39,744 bases of DNA from a virus: positions 1-39,744 of the IMG/VR virus record IMGVR_UViG_3300050821_002890; one strand, written 5' to 3'. Below, in pieces: positions 20,302 to 28,699 of the stretch (its first letter is position 1; every line of letters starts with the position of its first letter). The notes under the pieces are model-generated. The model searched no databases, was not told where the DNA came from, and saw only the letters and a list, made by a program, of their open reading frames with translations. Made by a program: the position numbers and the translations under genes.

Positions 20302-20487
20302 TTATTTTACTAAATTATACAGTCGACTTTTTTGCTTCTTGGTCAATTTCTGTTTGGCAGTCATATGATAGATTTTCCGTTCACCGAGTTTTGGATGCAG
20401 GGTATGAAGACGTTCGTGTTTCAGACTGTCCAGCAATTCTCCGGGGTTCCCAGTGGCTCGCGCCTTCTTCTTATTGATGCGAACCAC
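20302..20487 (-). CDS. Basic protein (61 aa from GTG) or frameshift extension
   Basis: From a GTG at 20487 the frame gives MVRINKKKARATGNPGELLD and ends SRLYNLVK. The same frame is open further upstream to 20571 and reads SLGYRWIRDDKLKEFGETDT before the GTG, a sensible protein sequence with no ATG, TTG or ribosome site. The upstream part joins the end of the Lys/His-rich gene at an A7 run, so this may be its -1 frameshift extension rather than a separate gene. Confidence 0.6.
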   Translation of the reverse strand: MVRINKKKARATGNPGELLDSLKHERLHTLHPKLGERKIYHMTAKQKLTKKQKSRLYNLVK

Positions 20488-20549
20488 CTTCTTTTTGGTA
20501 TCGGTCTCGCCAAATTCTTTTAATTTGTCGTCCCGAATCCACCGATACC

Positions 20550-21374
20550 CTAGGCTTTTTTTCCTCGCTTTTTATATCCTCCTACTGATCCGACCATCGG
20601 GCCGGAACCGTTGGCACCTAATTGGTTTGTCTTATGCTTTTTCGCTCTGCGCTTTGCCATGGAGTTATTGAGGTTCCCTCCAAATGGTGTTCCTTGTAAG
20701 TTTGGTTGGAACGTATTCTGACGAACACCCGATAATTTTGATGGCGTGGGATTCCAGTGCGCTAGGCTAGGCTCATCGCCTCCGAATGATTTTTTTTTTA
20801 CGCTTTTCTTCTTGTGATGAAAGCCTTTGAGTGTCTCCGCAAGTCGTGCGCGTTTGCCTATCTTACCCCCTTTCTTTGCCACTGCCGCCAAACGTCGTGC
20901 GGGGATTTTATGACCCTCTTTTACGCCCATTTCTCGGTGCAACGCGCCAGGATGTTTGATTGCTCCTGCGATCCAATTCTTCTCGTGCTTCTTTTCTTTA
21001 TGGACTTTTTCTTTCTTTGAAGTGTGGATTGCCCCCGAAAGGTTCTTACGGTGCTTCTTTTCCTTTATCCCTTCTTCATGCGAAGCTTCGCGGTTGAATT
21101 TGTCGTTATCTTCGCGCTCAACATCTTTCTTGTGATGCTTATGGTGCTTCTCATGCTTTTTCTCTTTCTTTCCATCCTTATCAAGGTTCTTGTGCATCTT
21201 GTGATGGCTCATCGAACCACAGGATTTCTCGCATGATTTACACATATGAGACTTATGATTCTTCTTGAAGAGTGCCGCGCCACCGTGCTTTGCTTTGTTT
21301 GCATTGAGGGCGGAAATAAGATCACCAGGCTTTGATTTTTCCTTTGAAATTCCTAATTTTTTATAGAGATTCAT
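20550..21374 (-). CDS. Lys/His-rich basic protein (274 aa)
   Basis: The protein is extremely basic, with blocks such as KKEKKHEKHHKHHKKDV, a CKSCEKSC motif near residue 46 and further KK clusters to the end. It is first after the 21.4-kb late promoter. Composition suggests binding to DNA, as in packaged or ejected histone-like proteins, or metal binding by His; both are inference. Its stop follows an A7 run (see 20556-20562). Confidence 0.6.
   Translation of the reverse strand: MNLYKKLGISKEKSKPGDLISALNANKAKHGGAALFKKNHKSHMCKSCEKSCGSMSHHKMHKNLDKDGKKEKKHEKHHKHHKKDVEREDNDKFNREASHEEGIKEKKHRKNLSGAIHTSKKEKVHKEKKHEKNWIAGAIKHPGALHREMGVKEGHKIPARRLAAVAKKGGKIGKRARLAETLKGFHHKKKSVKKKSFGGDEPSLAHWNPTPSKLSGVRQNTFQPNLQGTPFGGNLNNSMAKRRAKKHKTNQLGANGSGPMVGSVGGYKKRGKKA
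20556..20562 (-). other. Candidate -1 frameshift site (A AAA AAA)
   Basis: In the frame of the 274-residue gene the end reads GGA AAA AAA GCC TAG. A slip back by one base on the A run would read AGC CTA GGG TAT and continue 85 codons to the TAA at 20302. A AAA AAA is a known efficient slippery heptamer in bacteria. A homopolymer sequencing error would give the same picture. Confidence 0.5.
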
Positions 21375-21412
21375 TTTTTTATTTAATGTTGTTCGGCCTT
21401 TAGTTTGTCTTC

Positions 21413-21446
21413 AGTATAGCGTGTTTTCATGGGGTTAATGGTGGAA
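21413..21446 (-). promoter_or_regulatory. Late promoter, TTCCACCA class (internal proteins)
   Basis: TTCCACCA (21446-21439), 20 bases, TATACT (21418-21413). It lies directly after the stop of the tail-hub gene, with a leader of about 32 nt before the ATG at 21374. The 20-base block is TTCCACCATTAACCCCATGA. Confidence 0.75.
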
Positions 21447-21448
21447 TA

Positions 21449-24235
21449 TCAAGTTTTAATATCACTCAATTGATCTTCAGAAGTGGTCACATCATAGCCA
21501 AATCCAAGGAGTGACCATGACTGGTTCACATCGTTTGATTGGAAGAATGCCTGTTCCTCGAAGAAATTGATATTGATTGAAGTGAAGATATGACGGAATT
21601 TAGGCATGTTTTGTACTGAGTCAGTGATAGAACCGATGGGGTTTTTTCCAATAGGCACTTTCCCGATAGAATTATCCGCAAAGGTATAGACAAGGAATGT
21701 TTGATTATTTCCTAATATTGAATATGTTTGTAGGCCTGAATAACCTCCGAAATCGTATTTATTCCCCGCCGAAAGGATAGTGTTTGAGGTAATATATCCC
21801 TCCACATAAAACTCGGTGAAGTGTTTTCTCTGCGCTCGAAGGCCAAAGTTTTGGTACGAGAAATACGCAATCGCATTAATCGGGTTACCGTTGTCGGTAT
21901 AAACCACGTTAGGATCAAGGGTATTGTCAATAAAAAGGCGATACGTCTCAGGCACAAAGTTTGAGTGTGCATACAAAGCTCCATTAATGATTGCAAGACG
22001 CGAGAAATTAAATGTCTGGGGTGATTCCCACCAGCCACGGGTAAAGTTATAAATTAAAATTTTACTTTCAGCGGGTAAGATAACATAGAGGAAATATTTA
22101 AAATATAATCCCCATGCACCTGTCAAGTTATAATTGAGGAAATCATTTTTGATGGAATCGGTGATTGTGATCGCTTCAGGAAGTGCCAAACTCGATTCTA
22201 CACGTCCTAAATCATCAATCGCGGGTTCATTCGTTACGAACATGACCGAATTTTTTACCTTAAAAATAGCCTCTTGGGTCAATGCTCCCTGTCCTGGAGA
22301 AATCTTAAGTGGATTAGTTGAAATGGATTCGTAGAGGATCGTAACCCCTGAAATTACATCTGATGTTTGGGTGCTTGGATTGACCTGTGTACCTGGGCCG
22401 AAATAAATATTATAAATCCAATCTGGCCCCGAGAAGACATTCATCTGAGTATCTTGCGGGGCAAAGCCAGTACAGGTCGCGTCTAAATTAATCCCCGAAG
22501 ACCCCGATCCATCACCAGGGATTCTAGGGGAGGAAGCCGAACAATCGGCATACGCATTTACTTTTGAAAAGAATATCGTCCGCGAGGTTGTGTTACCGTA
22601 ATAGATATGGTTATTAAGGGAAGCGATAAGGTTAGGATTGAAACTCGAACTCATCCCCGTAATCTGGGAGACAGGCGTTGCCACGGGTAATTGTACAATT
22701 GGATCGCCATATTTGATTGTGATTGCCGTTGTGGGATCAGGACTGACGCCCGTGATGGTCTGCGTTCCTTCGCCACCACTATAAGTAAATGACGTATCGT
22801 CAATGACTACCGACCGCCCCGTTGTCTGGTTATAAAATCCTAATTGTGTCCAACTCTGCTGGCCTTGCAAGGTAATGCCAGTCGAAGAGGCATAGGTGAA
22901 TGTACTGATAATCGCCTGGTTGGTCGCCGAGAAAGCGACTTGGTTTGCACTCGTGACCGATGGATTCTGTAACAGTCCCAATAAATGGGAAAGGGTAGTC
23001 GCGGGTGTGCCGCCAATTAACACATTCCCTGGGGCAACACCGATGACCAAAACAAACTGTACCTGTACGGCTTGACCATTGATAGTAAAAGTTGCCGTAT
23101 CACCGTTTGCGGGGTTATTGACCATGGCAAATGTCAGATTACTAAGTGTTGATGTAGAACTGATAGTATTCCCGGCCGTCGTGGTAGACCCTTGAATAAA
23201 TGGATTCTGGTTATACGTCACTGCATTGATATTTGCGGCAATGCTTGTGTTAAATCCAACATACCGATAGTCGTTGAACACTGACGGTGCGCCAAAAAAT
23301 GCCGCGAGGTTATTTCTGGTCGTCGTAAGATTGGGAGATCCCGTATTAGGTGCCCAAATTTGCACCGCGGTCGAGCCGATATTAGTATAATTATATCCGA
23401 TAGCGATTGATCCCGCGCCAAGGCCTGCTTTCCATGGAGCTTGATAGGGGGAAGATACCCACGTCAAGACGATAGTATTCCCGTTAATGACCAACGTGAT
23501 TGTATCGTTCGCCGCGGGTTGGTTCACAATGAGAATCATACCCACTACCTGACCGTTCACCGTTGTTGAAAGCACTGAGTTACCAGCGGTTGTCGTAGAC
23601 CCAGTAAATGTCGTTCCCACAGGGCAGACGAAGGTAATCACTTCTCCCGGAGGAAGGGAGGAAAGGAACGGCGACGCCGAGAGAGCTGAAGATGTTGCAG
23701 TGGCGAAGTTAGCTTTTGCCCCGTTCCAACGGTAGACGTATCCATCACCATTTACCATCATAAGTTCATCAACCTGTTCGGTCGTATTCCAGTACTCCGC
23801 ATAGCGGAAGAAATTTGACCCCTGTACCCACGTCTGTACAAGGTTGGTGTCAATCAAAGGCAACCATGAAACATTCCCTTGAGAATCAACATAATTCCAT
23901 TCTAAGACACCCGAATGCTCCCTCAGATGGTGTTCAAACCCTAAATGGGTCTCCCAGTCATAACTCGACCTGATACCATCCTGTGAATTCGGGTTTGAGG
24001 TCGCAGGCCCATAGAGCGAATACCCAGGTCGTGAATAAATAAGCCCAGCCGAGTTAGTCAAAACATTCTGTGAGGGAGATACCAAAAATCCTGGTGGGAG
24101 GGCAGTGATGTCTTCTTTAGCCCGATAGCCAAAAAACTGCGCCGTTACCGAATATTTCCCTTTATCAGAATATTTCTCGACGACCTGCGGAATGACAGGG
24201 AAGGCTGATTGCGATGACGAAGAAAATGAATCCAT
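21449..24235 (-). CDS. Tail hub / DNA-stabilisation-like protein (928 aa)
   Basis: The protein opens with a region resembling P22 gp10-type stabilisation proteins (QNVLTNSAGLIYSRPGYSLY, then repeated Trp/Tyr/Asn-rich strands), consistent with a beta-propeller-like hub. Residues about 212-440 contain a tandem duplicated domain, each copy opening with GSTTTAGN (212 and 349). The C-terminal third is again beta-rich. Position after the neck gene and before the internal proteins supports the assignment. Confidence 0.6.
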   Translation of the reverse strand: MDSFSSSSQSAFPVIPQVVEKYSDKGKYSVTAQFFGYRAKEDITALPPGFLVSPSQNVLTNSAGLIYSRPGYSLYGPATSNPNSQDGIRSSYDWETHLGFEHHLREHSGVLEWNYVDSQGNVSWLPLIDTNLVQTWVQGSNFFRYAEYWNTTEQVDELMMVNGDGYVYRWNGAKANFATATSSALSASPFLSSLPPGEVITFVCPVGTTFTGSTTTAGNSVLSTTVNGQVVGMILIVNQPAANDTITLVINGNTIVLTWVSSPYQAPWKAGLGAGSIAIGYNYTNIGSTAVQIWAPNTGSPNLTTTRNNLAAFFGAPSVFNDYRYVGFNTSIAANINAVTYNQNPFIQGSTTTAGNTISSTSTLSNLTFAMVNNPANGDTATFTINGQAVQVQFVLVIGVAPGNVLIGGTPATTLSHLLGLLQNPSVTSANQVAFSATNQAIISTFTYASSTGITLQGQQSWTQLGFYNQTTGRSVVIDDTSFTYSGGEGTQTITGVSPDPTTAITIKYGDPIVQLPVATPVSQITGMSSSFNPNLIASLNNHIYYGNTTSRTIFFSKVNAYADCSASSPRIPGDGSGSSGINLDATCTGFAPQDTQMNVFSGPDWIYNIYFGPGTQVNPSTQTSDVISGVTILYESISTNPLKISPGQGALTQEAIFKVKNSVMFVTNEPAIDDLGRVESSLALPEAITITDSIKNDFLNYNLTGAWGLYFKYFLYVILPAESKILIYNFTRGWWESPQTFNFSRLAIINGALYAHSNFVPETYRLFIDNTLDPNVVYTDNGNPINAIAYFSYQNFGLRAQRKHFTEFYVEGYITSNTILSAGNKYDFGGYSGLQTYSILGNNQTFLVYTFADNSIGKVPIGKNPIGSITDSVQNMPKFRHIFTSININFFEEQAFFQSNDVNQSWSLLGFGYDVTTSEDQLSDIKT

Positions 24236-24244
24236 GTGTTCATG

Positions 24245-25465
24245 TTACCAACCTCTCCAACCGACCCATCTACGCCATGACCTTTGTGGCATTTTGTAAT
24301 ACGTATCCTGGGGCTTTTGTGCATCGCTCGGATATTCTTTCGTATACCTATTTAATGCTTTGGTATATTGGTCGGTGAAGTATTCAAGGTCGGTATTCTT
24401 TTCAGAGCCGTGTTGCTGTTGCACCGCCTCCATAGCAAGACGGAAGAGGAATAAATTATAGGTATCCGTATCAAGATTGATATAATCCGAATCCGAGGTG
24501 GGAACTTCTTTAAATGCATTCGTCGTGCCATCGGAGAAAATATATTTTGAGAAATAGGAAATGTTAAACACCAAACCAAGTCGGTCATAGAGGGCGCAGA
24601 GGGCAACCGCATTTTGTGCCGTGCCGTCGTAGGTGAGCGAAAGTTGAAGATAATTAATTGTGGTGATATTCGGGGTTCCAGTCTGTGTAGTCTGTGGCGT
24701 CCAAACAAACGACACAAGATTCCACCCATTTTGGAATGCCGTTCCTTGCTGGGTTTGGGTCGTGGTCAGCGTGTAGTAATTCGCCGAACTTGAGCCGATA
24801 TTGATAGACACTTGAGAGAAATGCGACGCAATGGGCATATAGACCCAGAGGAAAAAAGCAGACTGGCCGTTATAGCCAGTGAGATTGATTGGTCCGATAG
24901 TCGAATTGGTGATCGTGGCCGTCTGGGGATTTGCACCCGAAGCAATATTAAATTGTAATGCCGCACCGGCCGTTGAGTCGGCAAAGTTCGTAAAATTCTG
25001 AACAAAATTCGAGACATTCGTATTTCCCGTCCAACCTAGCGTCGCATTCACTCCATTCACAAACACCGATGAAGCGGTGAAAGGAGCATTGACCCGAAGT
25101 GTCTTGACACCCGAATTAAACTCAATCGTATACATCTCTTCCAAGGAAAATGATTTATTCCGATCAAACTGCTGCCCAAATCGTTGCACATAAATATCCC
25201 ACCAGAGTCGGTTGACTTGGGGGTAGACATCAATGACTTTTGTGCCTTTTACGTCATTCGGTAATGTGTAATCCCACACCCCTTGATAGATAATGGGAGT
25301 ATTGGCAACCACTTTTGTTTCCTGCGGATCAAGGTCAAGAAGAAGTTGTGAACCAGCCCGACGATAGACACCATAAATATCACTGATCTGGTTCAGTGTT
25401 GTGCCATGCAAAAGCCCCTGCAATTCTTGCGATGCCTGGGAAATTGTGTAGGGGTTTTGTAACAT
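24245..25465 (-). CDS. Neck/tail adaptor-like protein (406 aa)
   Basis: The N-terminus (NPYTISQASQELQGLLHGTT, then RAGSQLLLDLDPQET) and the C-terminal helical segment (DTYNLFLFRLAMEAVQQQHG) look like podovirus head-to-tail adaptor proteins. Between them, at about 120-300, is an inserted beta-sandwich-like domain rich in Asn, Thr and Ser that resembles carbohydrate-binding modules. Located between head and tail-hub genes. The overall assignment is by context. Confidence 0.5.
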   Translation of the reverse strand: MLQNPYTISQASQELQGLLHGTTLNQISDIYGVYRRAGSQLLLDLDPQETKVVANTPIIYQGVWDYTLPNDVKGTKVIDVYPQVNRLWWDIYVQRFGQQFDRNKSFSLEEMYTIEFNSGVKTLRVNAPFTASSVFVNGVNATLGWTGNTNVSNFVQNFTNFADSTAGAALQFNIASGANPQTATITNSTIGPINLTGYNGQSAFFLWVYMPIASHFSQVSINIGSSSANYYTLTTTQTQQGTAFQNGWNLVSFVWTPQTTQTGTPNITTINYLQLSLTYDGTAQNAVALCALYDRLGLVFNISYFSKYIFSDGTTNAFKEVPTSDSDYINLDTDTYNLFLFRLAMEAVQQQHGSEKNTDLEYFTDQYTKALNRYTKEYPSDAQKPQDTYYKMPQRSWRRWVGWRGW

Positions 25466-25620
25466 TACGCAGGACTAATAACGCCTTGATTTACCACATC
25501 TTGTCGCGCTACCACCACACCGTTCACTACTTCTGATTCAACATCTTTTGCAGTGATAGTAGTAGGGGTAACGGCGTTATTTATATACTTTTTTGTGATT
25601 GTAATTTTTTTGTCAGCCAT
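25465..25620 (-). CDS. Small structural-operon protein (51 aa)
   Basis: ATG at 25620 gives MADKKITITKKYINNAVTPT and ends VVNQGVISPA; its TAA shares a base with the next ATG (TAATG). It fills the gap between the SGNH hydrolase and the neck gene. Beta-prone; function unknown. Confidence 0.6.
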   Translation of the reverse strand: MADKKITITKKYINNAVTPTTITAKDVESEVVNGVVVARQDVVNQGVISPA

Positions 25621-25624
25621 ATAT

Positions 25625-27442
25625 TTACGGGAGATTTTGGCAGAAACTCGGTAGTGTACTCGTCGTCACTTCAACTCCCGCAGAGATATATGACCACCAC
25701 TTTGTTCCATTCGTCACATCAACACGTTGCAGGCAACCAGGAACTGCCTGACTAAATCCTAGCTTTAGTGTTGTGCTTGCCATGCTCACATGAAATTCTG
25801 ACGTATTAGAGGCGTTACTGAAATCGTACGGATCAATGCCAACTGAAGCAGGCGGCTGGATGATTGCGGTCGAAGTACCACTACCGGAATAGATATTTGG
25901 TAATGAATTTACCATTGACCCAAGATAGTCGAGAAGCGTCTTATATTTCGGCAAGAGGTAAGGATTCAAAGCGTCCTGCACGGCGTTTGCCCATTCCTGA
26001 TGTCCTATTTGGCTCGGATGAACCCCGTCGGCTTGCGACGTGCTCGTGCCTTGTACGATACCAGCCCAGTCATAATATTTATTTATGTCCACATATCCAA
26101 TGTTCAGTCCATCAGCTGCAAGCGTTTGAGCGATTCCCTGTTCAGCGGTGTTATAAAGTTGTACCACCGAATCATTCGCCCACGTCGAAGTCACGCGAGG
26201 ATTAGATATGAAATACACGCTCTGATCATTTATGGTGCTCGCATAGAACGTTCCATTGAGTCCACGATTATTGCTTGCCACCATAATGACATCGAGGGGT
26301 GCTGCTGACGAATCTGTCTTAGTGACGACAAGCGTGTGTGATCCCTTAGCCAGGCCTCCGAACCTGAACCCTTCGGTAATAACCGAACTCGTCGCGACAT
26401 ATGTTTCATTCGGCACCGTCTGGTTGGTGCTAGATGCGACTTGAACGCCGTCAATCGTCACCGTATATGATGCGAACGTGGATGAGTTCACATACTGCGT
26501 CAAGAAATACATGGTAGTACCTGACAATGTGTACGTGGCTGAGGCATTCTGGGTCGTGGTGAAAATTCTCCATCCATTCTGCTGGCCATTCGTATATGTG
26601 CTGGTTGCCCAATTGGTAGGTAGTGCGATGCCTTGGCCAAATATCTGGGATCGTGATGTTCCGCGGGCAATTCCAAAAGACATCATACAGTGGACGAAAT
26701 CAGGATTGACCGTAGAGGTCGGGAGTCCCACCACGTTTGAATGGGAATCATTGGTGCCAAATTCAAAGAATTGCTCGTTCGATGGGCCGTTATTTTCGGC
26801 AGCAACGCCATTTGAACCCCCGGGACATGTTGAACCATTTACGCCACCATTTACCCCGGAGGCGAATCCTAAACCATTTTGAATTTTTGCAAAATATCCC
26901 TGACCAACACTGAGACCAAAGAAGTTCGTTATGCTATCCCCAATAACACTAAATTGTGACTGTATGGTACTTGGATAGTAATAGAGTGGAGCATTGTTGC
27001 CATTATTGTTATAATATTCGCTATTGCCCCAATATACTGGATAGGTTGCAGCTGGTTGGTTCGGTGCGGCGATCGTTCCGATAATTCCTGCAAACATCTG
27101 CCCCGTCGTTGCATTCACGCCTGACGGCATTGCAGTCTGTCTCCATGTTGCCACCGACCACGCGGGGCTACCTGCGATGTTCGACGTCGTTGCGTTAAGA
27201 TTTGAATACGACCATGTATCGGATGCACTATTATATGTTCCCGAAGCATAGCTTCCGACAGTACCTGCACCCGTTGAAACAACTACCTGTCCCGAAACAA
27301 GCGCAGTGGATGTGGTAATTGAACCCGATCCGCCACCCGATGAGGTAGGATTTACAATGCTTGCCCGTGCCGATTGGTCAACTATAAACATCGCCATAAC
27401 TATAATGGCTATCGAAAGAGATATATAAAATACTTTTTTCAT
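25625..27442 (-). CDS. SGNH/GDSL-family hydrolase with signal peptide (605 aa)
   Basis: A signal peptide (KKVFYISLSIAIIVMAMFIV, then DQSARA) and a Ser/Thr-rich linker precede an SGNH domain: GDSI (168-171, nucleophile Ser170), GTND (229-232) and DGVHP (472-476; Asp472, His475). An inserted beta domain lies at about 280-370. Such enzymes de-esterify or deacetylate glycans and are used by phages to process surface polysaccharide. Residues 65-80 share a module with the fibre at 10505-12622. Confidence 0.75.
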   Translation of the reverse strand: MKKVFYISLSIAIIVMAMFIVDQSARASIVNPTSSGGGSGSITTSTALVSGQVVVSTGAGTVGSYASGTYNSASDTWSYSNLNATTSNIAGSPAWSVATWRQTAMPSGVNATTGQMFAGIIGTIAAPNQPAATYPVYWGNSEYYNNNGNNAPLYYYPSTIQSQFSVIGDSITNFFGLSVGQGYFAKIQNGLGFASGVNGGVNGSTCPGGSNGVAAENNGPSNEQFFEFGTNDSHSNVVGLPTSTVNPDFVHCMMSFGIARGTSRSQIFGQGIALPTNWATSTYTNGQQNGWRIFTTTQNASATYTLSGTTMYFLTQYVNSSTFASYTVTIDGVQVASSTNQTVPNETYVATSSVITEGFRFGGLAKGSHTLVVTKTDSSAAPLDVIMVASNNRGLNGTFYASTINDQSVYFISNPRVTSTWANDSVVQLYNTAEQGIAQTLAADGLNIGYVDINKYYDWAGIVQGTSTSQADGVHPSQIGHQEWANAVQDALNPYLLPKYKTLLDYLGSMVNSLPNIYSGSGTSTAIIQPPASVGIDPYDFSNASNTSEFHVSMASTTLKLGFSQAVPGCLQRVDVTNGTKWWSYISAGVEVTTSTLPSFCQNLP

Positions 27443-27466
27443 TTTATAGTTAGATTTTTATAGTTA

Positions 27467-27874
27467 TTATCTTTCGACTATGCCGATAGTGGTTGAACTA
27501 GTTCCCGAAATACATGATATTTTACCCGTATAAATGGCTACCCCGTCAAAGGTGATTGCACCTCCGTTGCCCGCGAGCCACCAGCCACCACCATAAGTAA
27601 GTCCAGTCGTCGTTGAATTGGGAAAGCAGGAAACACCATTTGATCCACTATCCACGATAGAAACATAGACGCGATTTGCATTAGAATCTAAAATTGCCAA
27701 TGTTCCTGATGCGGTTATTACCGTGCTTGTCTGTAATGTTATTTGATCGAATGAATCTCTAACAGAGTTCGATGAACCTAACACTGGCGATGTCGAGTGG
27801 TAGGCCATAAACCCTACGATAAACGCCCCGATAAGGGAGAGCAGTGTGAGGATTTTATTTTTATATTGTTTCAT
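27467..27874 (-). CDS. Signal-anchored small beta protein (135 aa)
   Basis: A hydrophobic N-terminal helix (ILTLLSLIGAFIVGFMAY) is followed by a Ser/Thr/Gly-rich beta domain of about 100 residues with two cysteines (SCFPNS, SCISGT). It lies between two other signal-bearing genes after the capsid gene. Function unknown. Confidence 0.6.
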   Translation of the reverse strand: MKQYKNKILTLLSLIGAFIVGFMAYHSTSPVLGSSNSVRDSFDQITLQTSTVITASGTLAILDSNANRVYVSIVDSGSNGVSCFPNSTTTGLTYGGGWWLAGNGGAITFDGVAIYTGKISCISGTSSTTIGIVER

Positions 27875-27900
27875 TGTTTTTGTTCTCCCGCATCTTATAG

Positions 27901-27925
27901 CTGATCTCTCCCATAAAAAGATCAG
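27901..27925 (-). other. Intergenic hairpin
   Basis: CTGATCT (27901-27907) and AGATCAG (27919-27925) form a 7-bp stem with an 11-base loop in the 66-base gap between two genes. No U tract follows; mRNA processing or stability is possible. Confidence 0.45.
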
Positions 27926-27940
27926 ACTAAGTGCAGGAGG

Positions 27941-28681
27941 TTAGTGGAACATATTACCAAACATCAGAACCATCGATGAGGAACTGTTATCCCAGTATCC
28001 GCTGACCTGTAATGTACTCGTGGCAAGGAGTGATACCTGGCTTGCGGTGCATAATACACCTCCCGCGTAGGTATCCGTGCCAACGCCCTGCGTTTCGCAT
28101 CGGAATGCCATACCTGCTCCCGCAACGATGTTGATCGTATTCGTCGAATCGTTGGTGATAAGATTATTATTCCATGAGCCGAATGACGCTCCTGAACCGC
28201 ACAGTGCCCACGTCGAGGTAGCAGATGGCAGAGTTGCCGTCGCTACCGCAGTCGTGTTTGCCCACAGTTCGTTGGTCGTTCCACAGAACTGTGCGGCGGT
28301 GAGTGCCGTTGAAGTGCTGAATGGGCCATTAAATCCTGCGGCACCATTGATTACTTCGTTCGTCACTACCGTGCCGCCCGGAGCCAAGACGTCAACGCCC
28401 CCTGCGACGCCGACCGTCAGGATGTTTCCCGTGGAAACGAAGGAGAGAACCTGTGTGGTCGTGGAGTTGTCCGATGAAGTGAAAGCATAGCCCACTTTCG
28501 TTGTTACTCCCGATCCTGCGAAGTTCGTCCACTTCGATGCGATAGCACCGAGGTTTGTCACTGCGTTCGACATCCCTGATTCGATACTTACGATGTTTGC
28601 CGAGTTAGACAGACCAACCATTAGGCCTGCTAAACCCAGAATGAGTCCAGCTCCCAGAAGAACTTTTTGTATTGTGTTCAT
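27941..28681 (-). CDS. Signal-anchored protein after the capsid gene (246 aa)
   Basis: A hydrophobic N-terminal segment (VLLGAGLILGLAGLMVGLSN) is followed by a beta-rich, Thr/Ser/Gly/Asn-rich body with cysteines (QFCGTTN, ALCGSG, FRCETQ, VLCTAS) that could form disulfides outside the cytoplasm. Its position, just after the major capsid gene, would suit a virion decoration protein, but the anchor argues for export. Confidence 0.55.
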   Translation of the reverse strand: MNTIQKVLLGAGLILGLAGLMVGLSNSANIVSIESGMSNAVTNLGAIASKWTNFAGSGVTTKVGYAFTSSDNSTTTQVLSFVSTGNILTVGVAGGVDVLAPGGTVVTNEVINGAAGFNGPFSTSTALTAAQFCGTTNELWANTTAVATATLPSATSTWALCGSGASFGSWNNNLITNDSTNTINIVAGAGMAFRCETQGVGTDTYAGGVLCTASQVSLLATSTLQVSGYWDNSSSSMVLMFGNMFH

Positions 28682-28699
28682 TAGGTTGGTTTTGTTAGG

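Noticed and set aside
28077-28490. A 137-residue plus-strand ORF
   Set aside because: Antisense to a signal-anchored late gene with strong composition bias; no ribosome site or promoter.
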